DNA of 64,000 nt from Ktedonobacter racemifer DSM 44963 (GCF_000178855.1 NZ_ADVG01000002.1:2666001-2730000), one strand, 5' to 3'. Numbered from the stretch's first letter, positions 43,754 through 52,773 are shown. Program-made: numbers and translations. The notes: a model not told the origin generated them from the sequence alone.

Positions 43754-44035
43754 TCACCTCCTCCTCTCTATTCTATCACCCCCTTCCGGAGTCACTACCG
43801 ATTTTTTTCTTCCCTGCTTTTTGAGTTGCCGTTCTTGAGCTACCGCCTGCCGAATTATATAGATCGCGAGAAGGACTAGTGATATGAAGAGGCTAACAAG
43901 GGCAAACGACTTAATTATTTGATCTATCTGGTTAAACTGTGGTTGCTTCGTGAGATCGAGTAGACCATAGAGTATCTCATCAACTCCCAGTACCACAACG
44001 TTGACACATGACAAGAGAAGCAGTGCTATGCGCAT
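43754..44035 (-). CDS. small membrane protein with IS-derived C-terminus
   Basis: A 93-residue protein with an N-terminal hydrophobic segment (IALLLLSCVNVVVLGVDEIL) and a second helix (ALVSLFISLVLLAIYIIRQ). The last ~15 residues (VVTPEGGDRIERRR) are encoded by the IS end, so the original tail has been replaced. No family recognised. No clear ribosome site seen. Confidence 0.45.
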   Translation of the reverse strand: MRIALLLLSCVNVVVLGVDEILYGLLDLTKQPQFNQIDQIIKSFALVSLFISLVLLAIYIIRQAVAQERQLKKQGRKKSVVTPEGGDRIERRR

Positions 44036-44206
44036 GGCGTAATTCTAGTACAGATCTCCCTTATACGCTGTAAAGCCATAAGTTAGAAATAGCGTTTCCC
44101 CTCATCTACACAAATATTCACATCTTCATTTCCTTATGAAAAGGCTTTACATATAGATATTTTTAGCTGAACAAAACAAAAAGTCAAGTTAAGAGAAGAA
44201 AATGAT

Positions 44207-44230
44207 GGTTACTAGGAGGTAACTATATCA
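44207..44230. promoter_or_regulatory. candidate HxlR operator, copy 2
   Basis: It has GTTAC and GTAAC arms separated by 6 bp, followed by TATATCA, and matches 42303-42326 at 21 of 24 positions. It ends 15 bp upstream of the -35 box, a position that allows activation as well as repression. Confidence 0.55.
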
Positions 44231-44245
44231 CTTTGCGGTCACTCC

Positions 44246-44274
44246 TTACAGAAAGAAAGCTTCTTCTTTATAAT
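44246..44274 (+). promoter_or_regulatory. promoter of the reductase pair
   Basis: TTACAG at 44246-44251 and TATAAT at 44269-44274, spacer 17 bp. It is 70 bp upstream of the ATG at 44345. Confidence 0.65.
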
Positions 44275-44344
44275 TTGCGATAACAACACTGTTTTGTGAC
44301 GCTAAAAGCGCAAATATAGAGCTAGAAGAAGAGGAGGAGAAAAT

Positions 44345-45004
44345 ATGTCATCACTTCGTATTACTATCCTGGGCGCAGGACCGATAGGGAGCACATTGGG
44401 CCGCAAGTGGGCAAAGGCCGGGCATCGCCTCGCCTTTGGGGTGCAGAATCCGTCATCGGAGAGGGCGCAGGCTCTACGCCAGGATTTGGGAGAGCAGGTC
44501 TTCATCGGCTCCCCAGCGGAGGCCTTGACCAAGGGCGATATCGTTGTACTCGCCCTCGCAGGGCAGGCGGTTGAAGGGCTTATTACCACCTACGCGCAAC
44601 AGCTGGATGGCAAAATTATCATCGATGCGGCCAATAGGTATCCGCCCGATCAAAAGTTCTCTCAGACGCATCAATGGCCAACAACGCCTCTATATAGCGC
44701 ACATCTCTTGCAAACACATGCTCCACATGCCCAGGTCTACCGGGCCTTCAATACCTATAGCTGGCAAAATCTCGCTGACCCAGATTACCAGGGCATCCAG
44801 GCCGACATGTTCTACTGCGGTCCCGATGGGGATGCTATGGCGACAGTTGAGCAACTCATTGCCGAGATTGGACTACAGCCGGTACGCCTGGGCGACCTGG
44901 ACCAAATCGATGTAGTGGATAGTGTTCTACGACTCTGGGGTACCCTCGCTATTGTCCAGGGCAAAGGACGCGATAACGTCGCGTTCAAGGTGCTAACACG
45001 CTAG
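44345..45004 (+). CDS. F420/NADP-dependent oxidoreductase-like protein
   Basis: A 219-residue Rossmann protein. The dinucleotide loop is ITILGAGPIGSTLGRKWAKAGH. Further parts FGVQNPSS, GDIVVLALAGQAVEGLI, IIIDAANRYPP and YRAFNTYSWQNL follow the NADPH:F420 reductase pattern. Its cofactor is not certain. GGAGGAG lies before the ATG. It is 44 bp upstream of a quinone oxidoreductase gene and likely cotranscribed. Confidence 0.82.
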   Translation: MSSLRITILGAGPIGSTLGRKWAKAGHRLAFGVQNPSSERAQALRQDLGEQVFIGSPAEALTKGDIVVLALAGQAVEGLITTYAQQLDGKIIIDAANRYPPDQKFSQTHQWPTTPLYSAHLLQTHAPHAQVYRAFNTYSWQNLADPDYQGIQADMFYCGPDGDAMATVEQLIAEIGLQPVRLGDLDQIDVVDSVLRLWGTLAIVQGKGRDNVAFKVLTR

Positions 45005-45048
45005 CAGATAGTAGTTGCTATATAAAATAGATTCTGAAGGAAAAAGAA

Positions 45049-46041
45049 ATGAAAGCCAACCTAATTACAGCATTTGGTGGACCCGAAGTATTGCAAGTGC
45101 GCGAAGTGCCAGAACCCCAGCCCGGACCTGGACAGGTCGCAATTCGAGTCGCCTACGCAGGTGTGAACTTCGCCGAGACCATGGCACGCCGCGGAGGGTA
45201 TCACAGAGAACAACTTCCATTCATTCCCGGCCTTGAAGTCTCAGGTCATATTCATGCGCTTGGTGAAGGGGTCGAAGGCTTGCATGTGGGCCAGCCTGTT
45301 GCCGCCCTGACGATGAGCGGTGGCTACGCCGAGGTGGCGCTGGCCCAGGCCACGCTCACTTTCCCCCTCGACGCGACCAGTAGAGAGATTGACCTCGCCA
45401 CGGCGGCGGGTTTCCCAACCATTGTACCAACCGCTTATGATATGCTCGTGCGGGTCGCGCGCCTACAGCACGGCGAAACAGTGCTTGTTCACGCCGCGGC
45501 GGGTGGCGTGGGCAGCATCGCAGGACAGATAGCCCGGCACCTGGGCGCGGGGCTGGTTATTGGTACAGTAAGCAGTCAGAAAAAAGCCGACTACGCCAAA
45601 TCCTTCGGCTATGACCATGCCATCCTGCGCGATGATTTTATCCAGCAAACGCAAGCGCTCACGCAAGGACGCGGGGTAGATGTCGTGCTTGAAGCCATAG
45701 GCGAGCCAGTACGCAGTCAGAGCCTCACAGTTCTTGCGCTCTTTGGGCGACTCGTCATCTTTGGCAATGCGAATGATGAGCAGGGCCAACCACAGAGCCT
45801 CCCGCAGAATCCAGGCAGATTCATTGCTGAGAGTAAGGCTATCATGGGCTATAGCATTGGTGCCTTGAGCGCTTCAGTTCCTCATCTCGTTGCTGATACC
45901 GCACGCCGTTCCCTCGAACTTATCGCCCGCTCCCAGGTAAAGATCGATATCACCGATATTCTGCCTCTAGAGCAGGCTGGTGAGGCCCACCGCCGCCTGG
46001 AAGCTGGCCAGACCACAGGTAAGCTTTTACTGCGAATATAG
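45049..46041 (+). CDS. NADPH:quinone oxidoreductase, zinc-free medium-chain family
   Basis: A 330-residue medium-chain dehydrogenase. The N-terminal GroES-like part has VRVAYAGVNFAETMARRGGY pattern elements (AYAGVNFAETMARRG) and PFIPGLEVSGHI. The nucleotide-binding part has VLVHAAAGGVGSIAGQIAR and GTVSSQKKADYAK. No structural zinc Cys cluster is seen, so it is of the quinone reductase (zeta-crystallin-like) type. With the preceding reductase it may handle quinones or reactive carbonyls, a role consistent with HxlR control. Confidence 0.88.
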   Translation: MKANLITAFGGPEVLQVREVPEPQPGPGQVAIRVAYAGVNFAETMARRGGYHREQLPFIPGLEVSGHIHALGEGVEGLHVGQPVAALTMSGGYAEVALAQATLTFPLDATSREIDLATAAGFPTIVPTAYDMLVRVARLQHGETVLVHAAAGGVGSIAGQIARHLGAGLVIGTVSSQKKADYAKSFGYDHAILRDDFIQQTQALTQGRGVDVVLEAIGEPVRSQSLTVLALFGRLVIFGNANDEQGQPQSLPQNPGRFIAESKAIMGYSIGALSASVPHLVADTARRSLELIARSQVKIDITDILPLEQAGEAHRRLEAGQTTGKLLLRI

Positions 46042-46057
46042 ATAAAACACTTCATAC

Positions 46058-46126
46058 GGGCAGGCGGGCAAGGCCAAGGTAGGTGCGCCCTTTAGAAGCA
46101 CTTACCTTGGCCTTGCCCGCCTGCCC
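46058..46126. terminator. 29-bp inverted repeat with one mismatch, between convergent genes
   Basis: Arms 46058-46086 and 46098-46126, loop 11 nt. It lies between the quinone reductase (46041) and DoxX (46153) stops. Confidence 0.7.
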
Positions 46127-46152
46127 CGCGTAAGGAAGAAGATCACTCCACA

Positions 46153-46560
46153 TTACCGTTGCAGAGGAAAGAGGGCGCGCAGCCGCTCATTGCGCAGGTA
46201 CAGCCCTCCCCAGATAAACAGGCCGACATAGACTGGGAAGAGAACATTACTGAAGAGTGGAGCATCTATGCGCAGGTTGGTAGCAACGGCACCTCCAAGA
46301 TAGCCTGTCAACAGGATGGCACCAAGGACAGAAGTAGAAGGAATGATATAGAGGACCAGGCACACAAGTTCCACAATTCCGATCTCAAGCGCGACACTCG
46401 CAGGATATCCAAGTTGCTTGAATGCATCCATGACCGAGGGAATTTGCAGTACGTGTGTTACGCCGTCGAAAAGCAAAAATAGAACCGCTAGCGCCGTCAA
46501 GATACGTCCAATCCAGAGTTGCGTTTTCGAACCCGAAGCTATTTGTGTGGCTGTTTGCAT
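46153..46560 (-). CDS. DoxX-like family membrane protein
   Basis: A 135-residue protein with four membrane helices, for example IGRILTALAVLFLLFDGVTH and AILLTGYLGGAVATNLRI. The pattern LGYP ... EIGIVELVCLVLYIIPSTSVLGAILLTGYLGGA is common in DoxX-like proteins. Function is unknown; some relatives are linked with redox stress. The ATG lies behind GAGGAGAAAC. Confidence 0.85.
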   Translation of the reverse strand: MQTATQIASGSKTQLWIGRILTALAVLFLLFDGVTHVLQIPSVMDAFKQLGYPASVALEIGIVELVCLVLYIIPSTSVLGAILLTGYLGGAVATNLRIDAPLFSNVLFPVYVGLFIWGGLYLRNERLRALFPLQR

Positions 46561-46746
46561 GAATGTTTCTCCTCAAGATTTTTTATCTCTCTATATACTT
46601 ATTCCCTCCTGATGAGTAAAAAGCGGAAATGGGTTTTTCTTCGTGGCATCTTAGCTTCCACATCAGTTCACTAGAGAACTTGCTCACCGCACAAGGGAAT
46701 AAAATACGGTATACTTTAGAAAAAATATGCTTGAGGTGAGAAAGAG

Positions 46747-47757
46747 ATGTCTCGAACAGGTGTGGAAGATAAGCTTCCCTGGAGGAAGGTTCCCAAAGCA
46801 GTGCGCCAGCAAGTCGATAACGCGTTAGGTTCCCCCGTGACACGAGCAACACGCGTCTGGGGCGGATATGGACCAACACCAACCTATCGCCTGGTGCTAG
46901 ATGATGGGCGGCGGGCCTTTTTAAAAGGCATCTACCAGGAATCTAATGCCTTCATGAAAAACGCGCTACGCTCTGAGGAGCACGTCTATCAGGATCTTGC
47001 ACCTGTGTTGGACAGATGGATGCCCCGTTTATACGCAGCCATTCATCATGCTGACTGGCACGTGCTAATCCTGGAGGATCTTGGTCCACAGAGTGTTCCG
47101 CCCTGGACACCTGGGAAAGCTCGTGCCATCACGCATGCCCTGGCCAATTACCATAAAACATTGCTTGGCACCCAGCCTCCCGCGTGGCTCTCTCAACCAC
47201 AGGAAGACTTAGCACAGGAGAATTGGACACAGGCAGCTCAAGAATCTCAAGACTTTCAAACAATCGCGGCCTTTGCAGGGGCAGAAGCCCCCCAGGCATT
47301 GGCCTGGTTGCAAAAAATTTCTCCCACCATTGAGTCGGCGCTGAAGCTACCAGCGCTTACAGAAGGGCCATACGCCATCCTACATGGCGATCTACGGTCC
47401 GATAATCTACGCTTTAACCAGGGACATTTGTATCTATTCGATTGGCCCTCCATTCAGCTAGGGCGACCAGAGTGGGATATCGTTGCCTTTGCTCAGAGTG
47501 TGACTGTCGAAAATGGGCCTTCTCCCGAACAAGTAATAAAGTGGTATGAAGAACAATTTCCCCTGCGCACCGAAGCTGTTGAATCTGCCCTTGCCTGGTG
47601 GCTTACCTTTTTTGCCCGGCGAGCCTGGCAACCTGAAATCCCTGGGCTTCCTCGCCTCCGCCGCTTTCAGCGCCTGCAACTGGGGGTCTTGATATTCTGG
47701 GCGGCCCGTCACTGGTCTTTTTCATCCCCCGAGTGGGCCAGGTTACTACTGGAGTAG
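46747..47757 (+). CDS. aminoglycoside phosphotransferase-family kinase (APH fold)
   Basis: A 336-residue protein-kinase-like enzyme. The catalytic loop is ILHGDLRSDNLRF with the base Asp, and the metal-binding Asp is in YLFDWPSIQLG. The N lobe has the ATP-binding Lys in RRAFLKGI. Such enzymes phosphorylate small molecules; the name of the family does not mean antibiotic resistance. It is a single gene with GAGGTG upstream. Confidence 0.85.
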   Translation: MSRTGVEDKLPWRKVPKAVRQQVDNALGSPVTRATRVWGGYGPTPTYRLVLDDGRRAFLKGIYQESNAFMKNALRSEEHVYQDLAPVLDRWMPRLYAAIHHADWHVLILEDLGPQSVPPWTPGKARAITHALANYHKTLLGTQPPAWLSQPQEDLAQENWTQAAQESQDFQTIAAFAGAEAPQALAWLQKISPTIESALKLPALTEGPYAILHGDLRSDNLRFNQGHLYLFDWPSIQLGRPEWDIVAFAQSVTVENGPSPEQVIKWYEEQFPLRTEAVESALAWWLTFFARRAWQPEIPGLPRLRRFQRLQLGVLIFWAARHWSFSSPEWARLLLE

Positions 47758-48037
47758 AGCCAGCCCACATTGCAACTTTATCTAGCTGCACACTCTACAT
47801 GACTAATCCCTACTAGTATGTATCTCCTCATCCTTCAATTTTTGCCTGCTAGTATCAGATCCCCCCTTTTTAGCCAAAACTTGGCTCTACTGGCACAGAC
47901 AACTACAATCAGAGGTAGATAAAAAACGCGGCAAAATGTCTCACTTTCCATAAAGCGGCGTCATTATGAATGGAAGAACTTTGAGGCCTCAAAACTTCTG
48001 TTTGACAAAACATCCACTCTATTAAGGACATAAATGC

Positions 48038-48607
48038 ATGCAAGCTGGTTACACCTTTTCAGCAATGCACCAGCCGGAGGAGCTACGGGAAGAAGAAGCA
48101 CTTGTGGAGGCGGCCAAAGCAGACCCGGTCGCTTTTGAGCCGCTCTATCAGCACTATAAAGCACGCATCTACCGTTACCTGTTACTACGCATTGGTCGTG
48201 AGGAGGACGCCGCGGATCTTACGCAACAGGTCTTTCTCAAGGCTATGATCTCGCTGCGAGATTATAAAGCACGCGGCAGCTTCGCGGCCTGGCTATTTCG
48301 TATCGCTCTTCACACCGCGAGCGATACCTACCGCAGGAAGAAAACTGCTTTCTCCTGGGATAGCCTGCCGGAGGCGGAGCAGATAATAGGTGATGAGAAT
48401 CCCGAGAGCATCTTTCTTCTGCGCGAACGCCGGGTTCGGCTCCGCGAGCTACTCGATCAGCTCGATGAGCGCAAGCGTGAACTGATCGCTCTGCGCTTCT
48501 CAGCGGGCTTGAATGCCAGCGAAATCGCCCAGGTTGTCGGCAAGAGTCCCGCCGCCGTCCGCAAACAGCTTACGCGCATCCTGCAAGGCCTCAAGGAGCA
48601 ACTATAA
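48038..48607 (+). CDS. RNA polymerase ECF-type sigma factor
   Basis: A 189-residue sigma factor. Region 2 (about 30-100) has FEPLYQHYKARIYRYLLLRIG, then DAADLTQQVFLKAMISL and FAAWLFRIALHTASDTYRR. Region 4 (about 130-185) has LDERKRELIALRFSAGLNASEIAQVVGKSPAAVRKQL. ATG 48038 has AGGA upstream; ATG 48065 is an alternative. The stop overlaps the next gene's start by one base, so the pair is an operon. The 280-bp space upstream (47758-48037) shows no other feature. Confidence 0.92.
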   Translation: MQAGYTFSAMHQPEELREEEALVEAAKADPVAFEPLYQHYKARIYRYLLLRIGREEDAADLTQQVFLKAMISLRDYKARGSFAAWLFRIALHTASDTYRRKKTAFSWDSLPEAEQIIGDENPESIFLLRERRVRLRELLDQLDERKRELIALRFSAGLNASEIAQVVGKSPAAVRKQLTRILQGLKEQL

Positions 48608-49653
48608 TGTCAAAGCAACAGCAGCTTATGCAAACATATAATGACCTGCTTGAGACAGCAGCCGACCAAAAACTCATGCATGTGGTTGAGGAATTAGACA
48701 ACCTCGGTAACACTCCACCTGTACCCAACAATGTCAACTGGCAGAACTTGCGCATGCGCTACGTGCAGCACTCGTTTCAGAAGCCCACGGTCGTGCCTTT
48801 CCGTGAACAAACACGCTCCTGGTGGTTCGCGCTGACCAGAAAAGCCATCCTGGTGCCACTGATTGCCGCGTTGTTGATCGTGACCACGGCCTCCGCCTTC
48901 GCGGCCACGCCACTCCTGCAAAGCCTGCTCCAGGGAGGCAGCTATAACACGAAAGATGCTATTCAATACAGCACCTTTGGTGATATCCAGCTTTCACAAA
49001 AAGTTGGGAACGCCACTGTAAGGCTGGAGAAGGGCTACGCTGAAGACCATAATATCGTGCTGGGCGTCACAGCCACACCCGTTAATGACAGCGCCATGCT
49101 AAACAATCCACACCTCACAACCGCCAATGGCACTGATCTTTCATCGAGTGGTCAGTTGCTGGGCGATATTGAGAACCATATTCTGGCCCAGTCTATGACC
49201 TTCAGCGATGCTAATGTTGTGGGCACACCGGCCTCGCTCAATCTGACACTCAAGATGGACCTAGTACAAAACGGGAGCACGCAAACAGTAACCTTCCACT
49301 TTCAGCTACCATATCACCAGGGCGAAGTCGTGGCACCGCACCAGCAAGCAATCTCACAGAGCCAGACCATCACGCTGGAGAAAGCGACCATCGGTAAGAC
49401 GCAGACCACAATCGAGTTCTCAGGCCTTAACGAGATTTCTGTCAAGTCGGCTGCTGGAAAGCCTGTCACACCCCAAATTGACATGCAGACCAGCAATACC
49501 AATCACATCACGACCTTCGACTATGCAGGAAACAACGAGAGCGGAAAGTTCGTCTTCCGCTTCAACAGTGACCTGAGCCACTATCACGGCCCCTGGACAA
49601 TCATTGTCACCAAGGGAAATACCTACAAGTGGATCTTCCATCTCAACGTGTAA
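48607..49653 (+). CDS. membrane-anchored protein, likely anti-sigma partner (DUF4179-like)
   Basis: A 348-residue protein. The cytoplasmic ~75 residues precede one membrane segment (AILVPLIAALLIVTTASAFA). The outer ~250 residues are beta-rich (GDIQLSQKVGNATVRLEKGY, NLTLKMDLVQNGSTQTVTFHF) and resemble DUF4179-type immunoglobulin-like extracellular parts. The gene's start overlaps the ECF sigma stop. An anti-sigma role is inferred from position and topology; no zinc motif is seen. Confidence 0.75.
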   Translation: MSKQQQLMQTYNDLLETAADQKLMHVVEELDNLGNTPPVPNNVNWQNLRMRYVQHSFQKPTVVPFREQTRSWWFALTRKAILVPLIAALLIVTTASAFAATPLLQSLLQGGSYNTKDAIQYSTFGDIQLSQKVGNATVRLEKGYAEDHNIVLGVTATPVNDSAMLNNPHLTTANGTDLSSSGQLLGDIENHILAQSMTFSDANVVGTPASLNLTLKMDLVQNGSTQTVTFHFQLPYHQGEVVAPHQQAISQSQTITLEKATIGKTQTTIEFSGLNEISVKSAAGKPVTPQIDMQTSNTNHITTFDYAGNNESGKFVFRFNSDLSHYHGPWTIIVTKGNTYKWIFHLNV

Positions 49654-49667
49654 AGCATTTGCTTAAA

Positions 49668-49722
49668 TGATAGTGAAATGTGGGTTGGCCCCCTTAGGTG
49701 GCCAACCCACATTTCACTATCA
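49668..49722. terminator. 23-bp perfect inverted repeat, 9-nt loop, between convergent genes
   Basis: Arms 49668-49690 and 49700-49722. It is 15 bp after the membrane protein stop and 20 bp before the DUF899 stop. Confidence 0.75.
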
Positions 49723-49742
49723 ACAGTGTCGTAGCGGTGAGA

Positions 49743-50381
49743 TCAACTTTGGGCAGGAATAACACTGCGATTGAGGGCCTCTTCCCACTCCTCTTGTCGG
49801 CCAAGTGGAGTAAGATCAAGGTAGTTATATGTCCCCAGGAGGATATCGACGCCGCGCCCCGTCGTCGAGTATGTGTGAAAGATTTGCTCGCCGTCGCGCA
49901 GGAAAACACTTATTCCGGGTTTCTCGCCATTTTCGTCCGTGGCGTCAAAGTCATAGTTGAAGTCGCTACCATAGGAGGAGAGCCAGCGAGCAGTCCAGTT
50001 TTTCTGCTGCTTATAGGACTCAAGCTTCGCTAATGGGGCGCGTGAGACCAAGACCAATGAGGTATCGCTTTCATGCAAACGAGTTATATTGCCAGGAATG
50101 TTGTTAACCAGGTTCGTGCAACCTGGGCAACCCTCGTCCCAGCTTGGATCAAACATGAAATGGTAGACGATCAGCTGACGGCGCCCATCAAAGAGATCGA
50201 GCAGGCTCACCTTGCCTTCCGGGCCATCGAAGAGGTACTGCTTATCGATCTTGACCATCGGCAACCTGCGACGTTCAGCATTGAGCCTGTCTCGCGCACG
50301 GGTGGCCTCCTTTTCCCTGGTGAGCAATTCTCTACGGGCAACAAGCCACTCTTCTCGCGTGACGATTTGCGGATAGTTCAT
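49743..50381 (-). CDS. DUF899 thioredoxin-like protein
   Basis: A 212-residue protein. The family pattern is clear: EWLVARRELLTREKEATRARDRL, RRRLPMVKIDKQYLFDG, LIVYHFMFDPSWDEGCPGCTNLV, where CPGC resembles a thioredoxin CxxC. Activity is not established. I chose ATG 50381 with AAGGAG 7 nt upstream; the frame opens at 50408. It converges on the ECF operon. Confidence 0.88.
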   Translation of the reverse strand: MNYPQIVTREEWLVARRELLTREKEATRARDRLNAERRRLPMVKIDKQYLFDGPEGKVSLLDLFDGRRQLIVYHFMFDPSWDEGCPGCTNLVNNIPGNITRLHESDTSLVLVSRAPLAKLESYKQQKNWTARWLSSYGSDFNYDFDATDENGEKPGISVFLRDGEQIFHTYSTTGRGVDILLGTYNYLDLTPLGRQEEWEEALNRSVIPAQS

Positions 50382-50643
50382 TGGGTTCTCCTTTGCTTCG
50401 ATGATCACATTCCTTAGCTCTTTCCTTGAGCCATCACTGGAGGATACAAAGAGCCATTAGGGACAATCTATCACGAGTCGGTCAGGAAAACTTCTCCAAT
50501 GTTGCTTTTTTGCTCTTCACCGCTCAGGTAGAGTTACTTGATTCTTTAAAAGCCATCCTAATGAGGACACAATCTGGCCGCATAAACCAGTACACTGTGA
50601 TTGAATATCGTGGAAAACGTTGATTGGATTGGAAGGAACAAAG

Positions 50644-51786
50644 ATGACAGCATTGAAATGGCACCAGGTGCATGCCTGGCGTTTGTCGCAACATGGCCTC
50701 TCCCCTCGTTTTTCCTCGCAGGATTTCGTTCAGGCTGTGACGCGCACTGGTGGGATTCAGGCTCAGGTGATATCTGCTGCCGAGCTAGCGGTATGTACCC
50801 GTGTGGAAGGATTCTCTCTATACGATGTCAAAACTGCTCTCTGGCAGGACCACACCCTGGTGAGAACCTGGGCCATGCGTGGCACGTTACACTTACTCGC
50901 TGCAAGAGAACTCCCTCTGTATATAGCCGCGCGTGACTGGCAGAATAATGCGAGCTGGTCTAACTATTTCGCTGAGTTCGGCCTCACTCCAGCGCAACAG
51001 GAAGCATTTCTCACTGCTATCCCGCACGTTTTGGAGCAGGGGCCAATGACTCGTCCGCAACTTGCTGACGCGGTAGCGAAGCATACGGGGGTTGCTAACA
51101 TGCGCGACCTGATCGTATCTTCGAGCTGGGGCTCTCCCTTGAAACCATCGGCCTATCGCGGCGATCTTTGTTTCGGGCCAGACCAGGATCAAAAGACCAC
51201 ATTCATGAACCCCAGAGTATGGATTGGAAAATGGCAGTTAATCGAGCCCAAGCTGGCCCTTCAGGAAATAGCTCGTCGGTATCTTCAGGCTTATGGTCCA
51301 GCGGCCTCAGAAGACTTTGCTTTTTGGTGGGGATGTGGGAAAATTCAAGCAAGAAAACTCTTTCAATCGCTAGAAGGGGAGCTGGAAGAAGTAGAGGTAG
51401 AAGGGTGGCGAGGCTTTGTCCTGCGTGCAACACTTCCACTCATACAAAGCTTTGAATCAGTAGAGGAGATCCACCTACTCCCCTTATTCGATGCCTATAC
51501 GATCGGAGTGCCGCGCGGTTGCGAGCCCCTGCTCGCTCAAGCCTACAAGCGGCACGTCTTCAACCTTCAGGGGTGGACCTTTGCGGTCGTTCTGGTCAAC
51601 GGTTCCATACAAGGAGTCTGGAACTCTAAAATCCGACGCTCACAAATCATCGTCAAGGTGAACCTGTTCTCTCCATCCACAATCTCAATCCGAAAAGGGA
51701 TTGAAGCCGAGGCGGAACGACTCAGTCACCTCTTAGAGAAGGAGGTCTTGCTGGAATATGAGTATCCCTCATATTCCCAATCTTAG
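50644..51786 (+). CDS. winged-helix DNA-binding protein, AlkZ/YcaQ-like
   Basis: A 380-residue protein of the HTH_42 superfamily that includes the DNA crosslink glycosylase AlkZ. A Q-x-Q motif, catalytic in that enzyme, is present at Q39-A-Q41 (GGIQAQVISAAELAV). The family parts TWAMRGTLHLLAAREL and AYGPAASEDFAFWWG follow. A role in DNA repair is likely but not proven; many relatives act in antibiotic self-protection. I chose ATG 50644 with AAGGAA upstream. Confidence 0.82.
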   Translation: MTALKWHQVHAWRLSQHGLSPRFSSQDFVQAVTRTGGIQAQVISAAELAVCTRVEGFSLYDVKTALWQDHTLVRTWAMRGTLHLLAARELPLYIAARDWQNNASWSNYFAEFGLTPAQQEAFLTAIPHVLEQGPMTRPQLADAVAKHTGVANMRDLIVSSSWGSPLKPSAYRGDLCFGPDQDQKTTFMNPRVWIGKWQLIEPKLALQEIARRYLQAYGPAASEDFAFWWGCGKIQARKLFQSLEGELEEVEVEGWRGFVLRATLPLIQSFESVEEIHLLPLFDAYTIGVPRGCEPLLAQAYKRHVFNLQGWTFAVVLVNGSIQGVWNSKIRRSQIIVKVNLFSPSTISIRKGIEAEAERLSHLLEKEVLLEYEYPSYSQS

Positions 51787-51876
51787 TAATCGTGGAGTTA
51801 GCTCGACAGCATTCTAGGAACTGGCAAGCCTTAGGGCTAAGTTCACTTGTCCAAAGGCTTACCAGGTTTCTCCTCA

Positions 51877-52383
51877 CTACTCGTTCCATCTACTATTAGG
51901 TGGAGGACAGAGCTTGACTGTAGGAGATTCCCAGTCGATGACACGGTGGGTAATGACGCTGGAGGTAACTAGATTTGTTATATGATTGCCGTATGCTGCC
52001 AGGCGATCGTGAAAGGCTTCCAGGTGCTGCATCGAGGAGACAGCAACCTTGAGGAGCGCGCAGTAACTGCCACTCAGCTTATGCATTTCAAGCATCTCTG
52101 GAAACTCGTCGGCGCAGCTAGACTGGAAGAGGCACTTTCCGGGAGCACAGCGCAACTGAATGAAGGCCTGGAGCGGCAGGCCTACCTTCGTTGGGTCTAC
52201 CTGCGCGCCATAATTGCGAATAATACCTGCATCCTCTAACTTACGCACACGCTCGGCAGCACCGGGGCCAGAAAGGCCGACACGCCGCCCCAACTCATTA
52301 TAAGAGAGGCGCCCATCTCGTTGCAGCTCTCGTAAAATCTTCCAATCGGTGGCGTCTAGAGGTCTTTCTAGTTGCAAAGTCAT
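51877..52383 (-). CDS. Lrp/AsnC-family transcriptional regulator
   Basis: A 168-residue protein. The helix-turn-helix is LDATDWKILRELQRDGRLSY, NELGRRVGLSGPGAAERVRKLEDAGII. The C-terminal RAM-like domain follows, with Cys-rich RCAPGKCLFQSSC in place of the usual beta strand, an unusual feature. ATG 52383 has AAAGGA 11 nt upstream. It is divergent from a small gene at 52504, which may be its target. Confidence 0.88.
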   Translation of the reverse strand: MTLQLERPLDATDWKILRELQRDGRLSYNELGRRVGLSGPGAAERVRKLEDAGIIRNYGAQVDPTKVGLPLQAFIQLRCAPGKCLFQSSCADEFPEMLEMHKLSGSYCALLKVAVSSMQHLEAFHDRLAAYGNHITNLVTSSVITHRVIDWESPTVKLCPPPNSRWNE

Positions 52384-52503
52384 TGGTCTTTTTTTCCTTT
52401 CAATGAAAGAAAAATACAGCTTGTTCTTTTTTGCTTGCCATTCACCTGCAAGCACCTTCCCTGTTACTATAAAGTACAACAAATTAGGAGGTGCTTACCT
52501 GTA

Positions 52504-52767
52504 ATGACATGCTCGCTTACACTCTCATCTACACAAGAGCAGATAGTCATTCAGCAATTTGAAGGGCTTTTACTGGTGGAGGCACGATTGGATGAAGACT
52601 GCACGGTAGACATTTACGCCGTTCGGGACGAGAGAATGGTCTTAGTCGAATCGGGTGGTGCAGCCTTCGCAAAATCCTGGTTGCAGAAACATGCGCGGCG
52701 CCTTATAGCCTGGCAACCACGCCGCCTGGATGACGACCTATCAGGCTTATGGTATAGATTGAAGTAG
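52504..52767 (+). CDS. small hypothetical protein
   Basis: An 87-residue protein (TCSLTLSSTQEQIVIQQFEG, then LDEDCTVDIYAVRDERMVLV) with alternating strands and one helix. No family recognised. AGGAGG lies about 10 nt before the ATG at 52504; the frame is open from 52372. It is divergent from the Lrp-like gene. Confidence 0.5.
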   Translation: MTCSLTLSSTQEQIVIQQFEGLLLVEARLDEDCTVDIYAVRDERMVLVESGGAAFAKSWLQKHARRLIAWQPRRLDDDLSGLWYRLK

Positions 52768-52773
52768 GGCGTG

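Larger units (their letters stand above)
42686..43799 (-). mobile_element. IS1-family insertion sequence
   Basis: 1114 bp. Imperfect terminal inverted repeats of about 27 bp start GGTAGTGACTCC at both ends. The direct repeat GATTTTTT flanks it (42678-42685 and 43800-43807), an 8-bp target duplication typical of this family. It contains one two-frame transposase. Confidence 0.9.
44036..44344. other. 309-bp regulatory space before the reductase pair
   Basis: AT-rich. It contains the second copy of the HxlR-like motif (44207-44230) and a promoter (44246-44274). Otherwise nothing recognised. Confidence 0.6.

Noticed and set aside
42336..44035. The two small membrane ORFs as halves of one gene split by the IS
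   Set aside because: Removing the IS and one target copy puts them in different frames, so a simple split gene does not explain them.
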